Assembly: GCA_030435675.1 (NCBI GenBank) | Contig: CM059623.1 | Coordinates: forward strand, 5,482,012-5,546,011 | Origin: Steinernema hermaphroditum | Lineage: Eukaryota; Nematoda; Chromadorea; Rhabditida; Steinernematidae | DNA: 64,000 nucleotides | Direction: 5' to 3' | Shown here: piece after piece, positions 12,426-23,242 of the stretch | Numbering within the stretch: the stretch's first letter is position 1 | Layout: every line of letters begins with the position of its first letter | Notes under the pieces: generated by a model | Seen by the model: the letters and a program-made list of their open reading frames with translations, nothing else | Databases searched by the model: none | Told to the model about the DNA's origin: nothing | Translations under genes and position numbers: made by a program

Positions 12426-15400
12426 AGCTCAAACCAAACTGTCATAACCCAATCAACTCTGGAAGAACATTAATCTCGTTATTGTATGTCTTGTTTCACC
12501 ATTTCGCTGCTGTGCATGAATATTTGTGCTCTGTATGTTTCTTTGTGTTCCGTTGACCGTGCTTTGTGCTGTGGGGTCGAGTGCCTTGAACGTTTTCGTT
12601 CATATCCTTCCGGGGAGAGGTTCCGGGGAAGCGCCTTGAGGGGATCTCTGTTCTTGATGCGACTTCCTTAGATTATGGCACGGGGTGTCTCGCTGAGTCA
12701 GGATTAAACGGTTACGGTCAGTCACGTTGGTTTCAATGACGTGAATGTACAGGATTTTAGAAGAATTATTCATTATGTGTCCTATTCTTGTTGGATGATT
12801 ACTGACTCATCCTAATTCTTAATGAGTTTCAAGAAATGACGCCCTTCGTGACATGCAAAGTTCTTAGCTTCAAAAGTGGATGAGTTTATGCAAGCTTGAA
12901 CAGTCAGAGGATGGTTCCATCCATCGAAAAGATCTCGGCGCCGTTAACGAAAACAGATCGAAGACCGTATCGGAAGACCAACACTGTGACACAAACAACT
13001 ACATATGCGCTAAATCAAAGTACAGTACTCCGATCTGTGTTCCTCGTCTGAGTGCGTCTGCCCTTTCGTCCCTTCCCACCCCGACCCCCCCCCCCCCCAC
13101 AGAGCCTAACGGCGTTCGCCTCGCGAAACGTCACTCGACGTCGCCGGATCCTTCGTTCCCATCTGCATACCTCCGATTACGCGCCGCGTCCCGATCTGAG
13201 TCGGGTTGTCCTCCTTTCGCCTCGGGCTCGTCGAGGCGAACAGCTGATACGCCTCGAGGAGTTCCGGTGGACGGTCTTGATCTGGTCAGAGCTGTTCCAG
13301 CGACGATCAGGCGCCCGCCCAATCGCGGATTCCGAGATCCGATCGATCGCTCGCTGTTGCAACTCGTCGCCTCGGGAAATCGATCGTCGCGCGCTCGTCT
13401 AACATTGCCGTCGTCGTTTACACAGTTTTTGTTATGATTTGAGTAGAAGTAGCTGTGTGTCTCTATCGACAGCCGGTTGGTAGCGACTCCACCGAAGAGC
13501 GCCGGGTGCGTCGAGACGGGGAACTGGAGGGGAGAGGACGAAAACAGCGATCGGGACTCTTCTGCGCCTGAAAAACATTGTTTGCTCTCTCGTCGAGAAG
13601 CGCTTCTTGGATTTCCGAGCGATCAGAAGAGATCCGCCTCGTGATCGTTGCCTCTCAATTCGCTGATCTCTTTCTCACGCCTTTTTACTCTAAAAGTTCT
13701 GCATGCGAGGGGTAAATGCCCTTTGGAGTTTTTTGGGATGATCGATCGATTGGGCTATCGATCGTCTCTTCAAGAACAACCTCTTAAACAGCACAACTTC
13801 CTGTGTTTGACTTTTTTTCCAATTTTTGAAGAACGCTCTTCTATTTTTGGCATGGAGTGCTATCACTCAGCGCCCTGTGTTTTCCTTTCTTCCTATGAGG
13901 CTCGTCTTCTTGAGCAAATAATGCGCAAGCGTAGCACTTACAACGACGTCTTTTGATACTTAATGCCTTCCTTTCCCCGCGGCCACGTAGCACCTTACTG
14001 TTCCTTGCACTGTTTAGTGATTTGATCACCTCTCCAACAAATAAAACTATAATCGCCCTTGTTTAATTGTTCACACGTCTCGGCGACATCGAGTTCTTCA
14101 GATTCTGGTTTAGGTCGCTGTTGTGTCTTCTGACCACTCGTGGCACTGTTTGGAAAGAAGTAATTACTCCGATTCTGATTAGAAGTACTTATGCGGGAGT
14201 TCAGTCGATAACCTGTTATGATTAACAGCTGTACACGCCTGTCGGTTCTAGTTTTATGAAGTGTGCGATCGAAAATGGCCTTGTATACGGCTGAACCACG
14301 GGCTGCACTCTCTTCCCACCTCAAAGCACCTTCCCTGACCTTCTACTGAACTAGATGAACTTCCTCAGCTATCTCCAACTCACCTTTTAAACGTTTTTTT
14401 GTTTAATCGCTGTCCTCATAAATCGCAGCTACCGCACCCCCTCCAGTTTTGTTCCCTCGAACCTGCTGGGCTAACTGAGATCGCCGCCTCTCTCATTAGT
14501 CGCCTTCCGCGCGCCGATTCACCGTCTTCGCTCGAAAACAAACTCGCCTTCTTCTCGAGTTAACTCGCCAAAGAGAAATCTTCGATCTTTCGATGGCGTC
14601 GCCTCGCGGTGCTTCTGACGCATAGGCGCCGCTTTTGTCGCCTTGAGGCGCGTTTACAGGCTCGAGGAAGCCGGCTGCTACTTGTGACAAATATTTGTAC
14701 AGCCCGAGGCGGCGGAGCGCGAGTTATTAGACCGTTTTTTGGCACCTCCAGTCCAGATGCCTCCCACCGACAGCTGTTCCACGCCACGCGCGGCCGCTTC
14801 TGACCGTCGGTGATGTAACAACTCGCCAGCGAGTCCGACTGGCCCCACCCGCACTCTGGATGTTCTCGAGTATTGTGGCCCATCGATTGTCCCCCGGCGC
14901 TTCGCGCTTTTCCTCCCCGGAGCCGTCTTTTGTACGCCGTAAATCATTCGGGTTTCCGGAGGAGGCCGGCGAACGGACACAGCTGGACTGTTTCTTTCGT
15001 TTTACTATCATTTTATGTCCGCTTTCCATGCTCGTTTTGCTCGTAACTCTCTTCCCTACTACGATTTTGAGATTTCGTCGATCAGTCCGAAGCACATGAT
15101 CTCTAGATCATACGTCCTTCTCCCAACTTATCTATTTTCAGCATTTTCCCCGGCATCTGGACTGTATTCCAATTGAACCTCGAAAGAAGAGCGGAAGCAC
15201 AAATGTTCTTCGAGCAAAATTGCAATTTGTGGTTGCCACAAAACCGGTTCGGTCAACTTGGAATGCATGGAAACGCCACAGACGACACGAACCTTCGACA
15301 AAACGACACCTTAGATGTTTAGCTGCGGATTTATTTATCTCATCGCGAAATCGGCGCTGATACTCACGGAATCTTTCTTTTCGTCCTAGTTCCGCCGAAA

Positions 15401-15786
15401 ACGCCGAAAAAGTCGCGAATATTCACCGCTCGGGTCACCGCCGAACGCATCTGCGCCTCATTAACTAAACACTCGCCGTATAGTAGACTAGACAGCCAGA
15501 CGAGACAGACGCGTCGCGCACCGCCGAGGCGGCGCTGCAGTCCTCACCGCCGCGGCCCGGAGAACGGAATCAGCTGATTCCGGCGCCGTCGGCGGCAAAC
15601 ACCAAATGGTTGCCTTGCTGACAACTTCCCACGACGCGTTTGGAAGACAAATATTTGCCCTCGCGCCATTGTTTTTGTGTGCGTCAAGTGATTCTAATTG
15701 CTTTTACCGCTTCTTCAGATTTCGGAAGGCGTCCATCGACCGACGCCAGTCGGCCAACGGCGTCCGTTCTCAACAGAAGCCCGGAA
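12426..15786. other. 3.4-kb gene-poor region upstream of REEP
   Basis: No conserved protein or RNA gene recognised on either strand. Contents: a C14 tract at 13085-13098, GC-rich patches near 13100-13400 and 15480-15600, and an acceptor CTTCTTCAG ending at 15719, 68 nt before the REEP start. It is probably the REEP promoter and 5' region; distant non-coding exons are possible. Confidence 0.4.
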
Positions 15787-16689
15787 ATGATCTCTATACT
15801 GATGTCGAGGGTGATTATTCTCACCGCGGGTACGCTCTATCCAGCCTATCGTTCCTACAAGGCAGTGCGGACGAAAGATGTCCGCGAGTACGTCAAATGG
15901 ATGATGTACTGGATCGTGTTCGCTCTTTTCTGCTTCGCCGAAGCCCTTGCTGACGTCTTCGTCGCCTTCTGGTTCCCCTTCTATTACGAGCTCAAGATCA
16001 TGTTCGTCATATGGTTGCTCAGCCCGTGGACCAAGGGCGCGTCGATTCTCTACCGAAAAGTGAGTTTTGTAGCATTTAAGTGTCTTTATTCCATGCATCG
16101 TTTAGTGGGTGCATCCGACTCTCTCGAAGCACGAGCGCGAGATCGATGCGATGCTCGAGCACGCCAAGAACGAGAGCTACAACCAGGTCGTCAATCTCGG
16201 CAGCAAAGGGCTCCTGTGCGCAAGAGACATCGTGGCGACGGCCGCCCTACGCGGTCAGATGCAGCTGGTGCAGCAGATCCAGCGATCTTACAGTATGAAC
16301 GACGTCAGTCGCAACAGCGCCGACGACATGCCGTTAAGCAGGTCTCTTGTGGAGTCGGAGATTCACGAGGAATCCGGAGAAGAGAATGAAGAGGAAGTGA
16401 GGACATGGAGCGGATCGTACGATAGTTCCGGACAGAAGGTCGAGCATCCCGTGAGTTGTGGTCATTCTCTTTCATTTGGGGAATTTGAGTGTTCAAGGTG
16501 ACTGAAGAAGTCGAAGTATCTGAGCAGGAACTGGAGCTCGACTCCTGCGACGATCCGTCGAAGGCGCCAGTGGCCCCTCGCCGACGCTCCAATCGCTCTG
16601 CTCCCCGAGATCCGCCTTCAGGTGCCGAGACCGGTCCCGAATCCATATACGCGACGATGCCCCGACGCAGCACGCGGACGCGCCACTGA
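15787..16689 (+). CDS. Receptor expression-enhancing protein, REEP1-4 class
   Basis: Exons: 15787-16059, 16106-16450, 16498-16689; 269 aa. REEP1-4 proteins shape tubular ER and link it to microtubules. The TB2/DP1/HVA22 domain is very clear: [46 protein letters not shown], then [15 protein letters not shown]. Two or three hydrophobic hairpin segments precede a charged, poorly conserved C-tail ending in RRSTRTRH. The last intron ends in TTCAAG, an AAG acceptor, forced by frame because reading through would stop at once. The ATG at 15787 aligns with human REEP1 Met1; the frame is open further upstream. Confidence 0.95.
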
Positions 16690-17138
16690 TCCTCCGAACA
16701 ACCCTTCTGGCGACATTCGCCGCGTCATCGCGAAGACTGTCAGTTGCAATTGTTGTTCCCGTTTGTTAGTCCTCCTGTTTTTCTCTCCTCAGTATTGTTG
16801 CGGTTATCTCCTCATCGATTTCCGTCGCCTCCTGCATCGACCATGATTCGCTCAGTCCTTTGTATTTATATGTTTCTTCGCACTGACGTCACACATGAGC
16901 TGCACTTCTCTGTCGCATAATATGGATCGGATAAAGCGCCCTCCCCGGGGCACATAATTACACTTGGTTCTCGAAACGACGCGACTCGGGTTTGGCGCGT
17001 TTCGGTCTCCGTTCAAATGTCACCGGCGTCGATCGATTAAGCACTTTCCTGCGCGAGGGCTAACAATGCCATGACGAGGTGACAAAATCCGTCGATCGCG
17101 CGTCCCAATCGATTCCGTCCGCTACAGTCTTCGGCGCC
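16690..17138. other. Intergenic stretch, REEP to NLK
   Basis: About 450 bp on the same strand. Nothing coding recognised. A GCTACAG acceptor ends at 17127, 11 nt before the NLK ATG, a likely trans-splice site. Confidence 0.4.
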
Positions 17139-18625
17139 ATGTACGACGGCTACGGAAACGGGCAGCCCTATGGCCCGCCGCCACCCCAGCAGTTCCCGCA
17201 ACAGTTTCCCCCTCAGTTCCACGCGATTCCGCCGCAGATGCCGCCACAGGCTCCCGTCTACCCACAGTATGCCCCGATGAATCCGCCGCGGAACGGCGAC
17301 GTCATCGGCCAGGGCTCCTTCGGATACATCAGGTGAGTGAGCTTCTCCCGCGTCTTCTAACGCCATTTCAGGAGATACATGGACGTGCGGGTACCGCAGC
17401 ACCGCTCGCAGTTCGCGCTGAAGACTATCCACAACGTTTTCGCTACGCTCAACTCGTGTCGCCGCGTCTACAGGGAGATCAAGATGCTCGGGGAGCTGAA
17501 GCACGAGAACGTGAGTGGAGGGCGCTGCGGGAGAAATTCTGAATGCGAGATTTCAGCTCCTGGCGATGCACGACTTCCTGCGACCGCGCGACAACAAATT
17601 CGACAAAATGTAGGTTAACTGTGCTCGCCTCCGACTTCTCCTTCTTGTTCACTTCTCGCCATCATTCCCTCCATTTTAGAGATATCATCACGGAACTCAT
17701 GGAAACCGATCTCAATAGAATCCTCCTCGGACCTCAGCAGGAACTGGAGCCCTCCCACTTCCGCGTCTTCATGTACCAGATCCTGCGCGGCCTCAAGTAC
17801 CTCCACTCGGCGGGAATCATGCACCGCGACATGAAGCCCCACAACATCCTCGTCAACAGCAACTGCCTTGCCAAGATCTGCGACTTCGGCTTCGCGCGGA
17901 CCATCAGCGACGACCCGATGAGCCACGAGGTGGTCACGCAGTTCTACCGCGCGCCCGAGATTTTGATGGGCGCCAAGCACTACAACGAAGCCATCGACCT
18001 CTGGGCGGCCGGGTGCATCTTTGCGGAGATGATGACACGCACCGTGCTCTTCGAGGCCGACTCTCCCATCAAGCAGATCGAGAAGACCGTCGACCTGCTA
18101 GGGAGGCCGAGCGACGACCTCATGATGCGTATGAACGTGGCGACGCGCCGCCATGTCGAAATGCTCGAGCGCTCCCGAGGACCTCGCGGCCTGTCCCCAA
18201 ACCTGGAGTTCTTCCAGGCCATGTGCCACCACAGCCACCGCGCCCAGCCGCAAGAGAGCGGCGATGCCTACGAACTTCTTCTGAGCCTGCTGCAGGTCGA
18301 CTTCACGAAGCGCGCCAGTGCGGAGCAGGCGCTCTCCTTCGGCTACCTTGAAGAGGGTCGCGAGCGTTTCCACTCGATGATCCACTCGGAGCAGTGCCCC
18401 TGCCTTCAGATTCCCTACAACTGGGAGCCGAAGGTGAACCTCATGAACTTCGCCTGGGCGAGCTGCTCGCAGAAAAACGTCGACCGCATGTCGCTTCTTG
18501 ACCTTCGTGACGAACTTTTCCACTACATGCGGATGTACCCCCTGCCATCGGGGACGAATCAGGCGCTCTTCGCGGAGAACACTGAAGCCTTCCTCACGGG
18601 CGACTTTTCCAAGTGTGTCGTATAG
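17139..18625 (+). CDS. lit-1: Nemo-like kinase (LIT-1/NLK family)
   Basis: Exons: 17139-17332, 17372-17510, 17557-17609, 17680-18625; 443 aa. NLK/LIT-1 is an atypical MAP kinase that phosphorylates TCF/POP-1 in Wnt signalling. The N-tail is Pro/Gln-rich. Kinase motifs: Gly loop IGQGSFGYI, FALKTIHNVF, NSCRRVYREIKML (NLK-like), HRDMKPHNILVNSN, DFGFAR, VVTQFYRAPEILMG, DLWAAGCIFAEM. The activation segment reads DDPMSHEVVTQ, where NLK proteins have MTQE, so the usual Thr is Ser and Gln is His. The C-terminal extension (NFAWASCSQKNVDRMS) lies where NLK has its own tail. An in-frame ATG also exists at 17079; I chose 17139 because of the acceptor at 17127. Orthologue versus paralogue of lit-1 is not settled. 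Confidence 0.88.
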
Positions 18626-18773
18626 ATCCAATGTCGCAGCATTCGAATACGGGAAACTCCTCGCAAAATCCGGCTTTACTGCCCAAAACATCTCGTGTAC
18701 AGATAATAAACAAATTGTTCAAAATTTGTATGAGTTAATACATTAACAACAAAGAGAAAGGGATGATCAAGAG

Positions 18774-20606
18774 TTACGGCCGCTGATTTCCTTGTCCTCG
18801 CATGTACTGGTAGTATCTAAAAGAGCAAACATAACCGAGGGGGCGACAACGAGGCGACTCACGCTTGCCATTCTGGAGTCATCACCATTTGGGGGTTCTG
18901 TTGAACTGCTTGTTGGTAATAGTAGTTCCAGTACTGCTGGTTCTGTGGATTGCCTCCGTTCATGCCACCCCGAGGCTGCTGATGGGTTCCGAAGGCGCCG
19001 AACTGGGTGGGGTTGAATGCTCCCGCCACTGGGTTCGGAGCGCTTCCTTGGCCTTCGGTCTTTCCCCACGAGCACCGGATGGTCTGTCCACAGAGTTCGG
19101 AGCCGTTGCGTTCGCAAATGGCACTCGCCGCGTGTTCCTTACTGTCGAATTTGACGAACGAGTAGCCCTGCGACTTGAAGTGTCGGATGTCGACGATGTT
19201 CCCAAACTCCTTGAAAACGTTGCGAATGTCATCTTCTGCAAAACAGGGGAGTGAGTGGAGCTCCAGGAGCATACGCGAACCTGTGGCGTTGTTGCTCACG
19301 TTGCCGACGTACACGGAGGTGTTGTCAGGGCCTGTGGAGTTGTACACATCGTTGTAGTACAGCTCTTTGCGCGGAGTACTCTCTGATCCTCCCGATGCGG
19401 GCTTGCGAGTAGCCCAGTTAGTACGAATGGTACGTCTTCCTAGCCATTGTCCATTCATTTGTTCGATGGCGCGTTCCGCCTCCTCGCGTTTAGGGTACGA
19501 TACGAACCCATATCCCTTGGACTTCATGGTCTGCACATCGCGGATCACCTTCGCATCACTAAAACCGAAATGATAAGTAAACTGGGTGAAGGAGAACCAA
19601 CTAACGAAACGTCACCGAAAGGAGCAAATGCCTCCTTCAAAGCCTTGTTGTCAACTTCGGGTGATAAGTCACCAACGAAAACGTGGAAATGCTCTGTTTC
19701 AAAGCGTTAAAACGGTTTAACAACTCTAAGACTTACTACTGGTGTCAGCTTTGGCCTGTGATCCAGGCTGCGTAGCCCAGTTCACTTTCATTTCCCTGTC
19801 CATAAGTGATCGTTTGTTCATCGTTTGCAATGCCTGGGTGGCCATAGCATGATCAGCGAATTCGACAAACGCGTACGGATCACTGCCTCCCTAAAATGAG
19901 CTGTGATTATGTGATGAAGTACAATAGTGTGGTTATTATGTGTGGTCAAAGCTAATAGACTGATTCCCTATCCTATGTGAAATAAAAAAGAAATATGTGA
20001 AATTATACTTTGTGTAGACCGAAGCGCACCGCCGATAGCATTCAGCCTGGTTGAATAGAACATCGCGGGAGCTTCCTTGAGAGTTCCATGACTCTATTCA
20101 CAGAGTTCAGCGCTACAATCGAACAAACAATGTAAATGAGGCCACGAGATAGTCAAAGAACAAATAAAGTAATATGAAAAGGACTACCTCTTCAGGATGA
20201 GGATGACAACAAGTCTAACGGGAATGCGTGCATGGTTTTTTCTCGAAACTTACATCGTAAATGACTTTCGTTTTGGTGACGGTGCCGATCTGGCCAAAGA
20301 GCGTAACAATGAAATCCTCGGTTACTCGTGGGTCCAGGTTTCCAACGTAACTGAAACAGCCCATAGCTGATTAAACTTGGAATAGAAGCTCCGAACATAC
20401 AGTGTCTTCGGTTGGGTATCTTCGCCACCGATATCGAATCCTGCGCTCTGGGCAGCCTGGAAATGGTAGCGCGGATTGTATGCGCCTCCAGTCGTATCAT
20501 CTGGGAACGTGTTCGGAGCCGCCATTTGTGGGTAGGCAGCGCTCATGCCGGCGGCAGCTTGCATACCATATCCGTAGGCGCCGTATCCGTAGTTACTGTA
20601 GGCCAT
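18774..20606 (-). CDS. TIA-1/TIAR-type RNA-binding protein, three RRMs
   Basis: Exons: 20606-20401, 20350-20254, 19890-19737, 19693-19615, 19558-19281, 19235-18863, 18816-18774; 409 aa. TIA-1/TIAR proteins regulate splicing near U-rich 5' splice sites and form stress granules. RRM1: [23 protein letters not shown]2: [24 protein letters not shown]3: [19 protein letters not shown] Gln/Asn-rich prion-like tail follows ([16 protein letters not shown]). Intron 20253-19891 is 363 bp, long for this window. At the exon 4/5 join the frame gives APFRDAKV, where the family has APFG(x)(V/I)SDAKV: either donor 19614 is used with loss of about three residues, or one base is extra near 19620. The gene ends 148 bp from lit-1, convergently. 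Confidence 0.93.
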
Positions 20607-20832
20607 TCTTGAACGACAGTACGACGGTTACCTGCAATGAAGATTATCAATCAGTAAAGAAAAAAAAAGGAAAAAGTGAGAACGCGATCCACGACTCGGA
20701 CATGACGTTCTGTGACAGTACGTGTTAATTCGTTACAGGAACACGGAAGTCAATTGATAAGATATGCACCGGTTATCGCTATAAATACGCGCTTCACACT
20801 GCTGTAACTCATTTGCCCTAAGCTTTACGATC

Positions 20833-21532
20833 ATGATCAAGGCAATCCTCGTCTTCAACAACAGCGGAATCCTGAGATTTCTGAAATTCTACAAGCGCTA
20901 TGTAAGTCCTCGTGCTAACCGTCCCAATCCGCACTGTTTCTAGTCGGCAGCCGAGCAACAGCGCATCCTTAATACCACTTACGAGCTCGTATGCCTACGG
21001 CGCAAAGACGAGCCGTTCTTCTTCGATGCGAGTCCGCTCATGGGAGCCGATTCTCATCTGATCTACAGGCACTACGTGACCCTCTACTTCGTGTTTTGCG
21101 TGGATTCCGCGGAAAACACGCTGGTGGTCCTAGATATGATCAAGCTGTTCGTCGAAACTCTCGACGAGTACTTCCAAAACGTCCGCGAACTTGATTTGAT
21201 ATTCCACTGCGATAAGGTAGGCCAAGCACTTCTAACGGAGATGTGATGAAGATGAAAAGGTCAACGAAATCCTACACGAATTCGTGCAAGGTGGCCTTAT
21301 TGTCGAGGTGGACGAAAGCAAGATTCTGCATCATGTACGTGAACACGAAAAGTACAAAAACGAGGAGGTAGGAGGCCAGAATTCAGAAATAAAACCCCAC
21401 GAAAAAAAGTTGCAGAGTTCCACTTCTGCACGAGCCCTCCGCACGCTCAAGACGATCAACTTCAACGTGCCGCGTCCGTTCAAGCAACTTGTGCTTCCCG
21501 ACTTCTCCCAGTTCGCTGACATGGATCTCTAA
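20833..21532 (+). CDS. AP-3 complex sigma subunit, divergent copy
   Basis: Exons: 20833-20901, 20944-21216, 21260-21367, 21416-21532; 188 aa. AP-3 sigma is the small chain of the adaptor that sorts cargo to lysosome-related organelles. It shares the fold signature with the next gene (MIKAILVFNN, HLIYRHYVTLYFVFCVDS, LDLIFHCDK, VNEILHEFV), but the loop KRDDNVCNFLEGG of the normal protein is replaced by LRRKDEPFFFDAS, and the C-terminus is different (PFKQLVLPDFSQFADMDL). Exon 1 (69 bp), exon 3 (108 bp) and the last intron (48 bp) match the neighbour in size. Intron 2 ends in GAAAAG, an AAG acceptor. Clearly the faster-evolving member of a tandem pair; no stop or frameshift seen. Confidence 0.9.
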
Positions 21533-21924
21533 AAATATCAAAAGTGTCAAAATCAATAATGAATGCCATAACCACTTGATGACCCTTTCGCCAACCCTCC
21601 CACCGCATCGTCCATGGGACTAATTCGCCGTTCAGCGCCCTTCTTCTCGCATTCATTATGACCGCGCACGAAATATGTGAGAAAAACCCATTAGTCGAGA
21701 AACGCGAAGAGAAAAGAATTCGCCTAAACGCAGAGTGCAAAAAAAGAGCCACGGCTTCCTCAAAAACGGCGCCCTCCAGTGACCGTAGTTCAGCTGCAGG
21801 CGTGCAAGCAGACCGCAGCAGGACCCAGAGGCTTTGAGTCATTATTGACAAATCGCCGTACCCGACGTGGACGGACTCTCCGCGCTTCTCGTGCATTCCT
21901 AGCGTTAGTCAGTCCAGGAGCGCG
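21533..21924. other. Spacer between the tandem AP-3 sigma genes
   Basis: 392 bp without recognised coding sequence. It must hold the 3' end of the first copy and the start region of the second. Confidence 0.4.
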
Positions 21925-22632
21925 ATGATCAAGGCGATTCTCGTCTTCAACAACCACGGGAAACCGCGTCTCCTGAAATTCTACCAGCGCTACGTAAGAA
22001 AATGACCCATTTCCCAGTTGACGCGTCATTCAGCCCGAAGAGGAGCAACAACACATCGTCCGCGAAACCTTCCAACTAGTTTCGAAGCGCGATGACAACG
22101 TGTGCAACTTCCTCGAAGGAGGCTCGCTCATCGGCGGCTCCGACTACAAGCTCATCTACAGGCACTACGCCACGCTATACTTCGTCTTCTGCGTGGACTC
22201 CTCGGAGAGCGAGCTCGGCATCTTGGACTTGATCCAAGTGTTCGTGGAAACGCTCGATCGCTGCTTCGAGAACGTTTGTGAATTGGATCTCATCTTTCAC
22301 GTCGACAAGGTGAATCGAAAACGGCGCAGAAAAACGAGCAATTCTTGTAGGTTCACCACATTTTGAGCGAGCTGGTCATGGGCGGAATGGTACTGGAGAC
22401 GAACATGAGCGAAATTCTTAACCGTATCCAAGAGCAGGACAAACTGGAAAAGCAGGAGGTAACATAAATGCACCGTCTGGGACTAGCAGGCAATGCCTCG
22501 ATTCAGGTCGGCATCGCCGCCGCTCCGGCAAGAGCCGTTTCCGCCGTCAAAAACATCAATCTTCCGCAACAGTTCAAGGATCTCAAGCTGCCCGACCTGC
22601 CCTCACTTTCTAACTTCAAGAAGCCATTCTAA
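21925..22632 (+). CDS. aps-3: AP-3 complex sigma subunit, conserved copy
   Basis: Exons: 21925-21993, 22034-22309, 22351-22458, 22507-22632; 192 aa (human AP3S1 has 193). Nearly all family blocks are present: NNHGKPRLLKFYQRY, SKRDDNVCNFLEGG, LIYRHYATLYFVFCVDSS, LGILDLIQVFVETLD, LIFHVDKVHHIL, VMGGMVLETNMSEI, APARAVSAVKNINLP. The last intron (22459-22506, 48 bp) contains decoy AGs at 22486 and 22489; only the CGATTCAG acceptor at 22506 keeps the conserved frame. This copy most likely keeps the general AP-3 role. Confidence 0.96.
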
Positions 22633-23242
22633 CTTATTTGCAAAACAAGACTATGCAAAATGTACATTATCATTGAAACGCATTAAATACCGCCAAACAA
22701 CCACACTGCGATCCGCAAGGGAAGAGCCCGAAATGTCCAATCTTGGTGGCTCCGTGGCTGCTAGGTACCCGTCCCCAGAAAGTCGCAAATCATGACTCTC
22801 TTGACGCCTCGATCCCCTCCTTCCCTTGTAGCAGAACAGCCACCAGAAAACGGAAGGGATGCCGTAGCTTGCCGTTGTGCAACTCGGAAACCAGATGCCT
22901 TCATCCAGAATCCGGCGTTCCCCCGTGGAATCCGTCGCCTTCCTGCACTTCCTCGCTCTGATTTCGCCTTCCCACCTTTGCTGATTTTCGCGGCGGGAGC
23001 CCGCTTTGAAATTTAACCGGGACGTTCGGACAGATTTTCGAATTTAGCATTTTGGAACGCTTGCTTTGTGCTTCCTCGCATTTCTTTCAGCATTTCTATC
23101 CGTTCTTCCTGGATATCTATGTGATTATCTGCGTGATAGCAGGCTGAATGCGTGTTGTGTGTTTGTTCCCCAGATTTTGGTCACTTATGCGCGAGGAAGC
23201 TCTCCTCTTTTGATGGTGTATTGAGCAGATGTTCTTTTCCAG
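22633..23242. other. Intergenic stretch before EFTUD2
   Basis: 610 bp, no recognised gene on either strand. A TTTTCCAG acceptor ends at 23242, directly before the EFTUD2 ATG. Confidence 0.4.

Noticed and set aside
12880..13437. 185-codon ORF with Pro/Arg-rich sequence
   Set aside because: Runs through a C14 tract, no family, no splice context; composition effect.
22459..22506. Apparent frameshift in the conserved AP-3 sigma gene
   Set aside because: Using the nearest AGs (22486, 22489) breaks the frame, but the acceptor at 22506 restores it and gives a 48-bp intron as in the neighbour.
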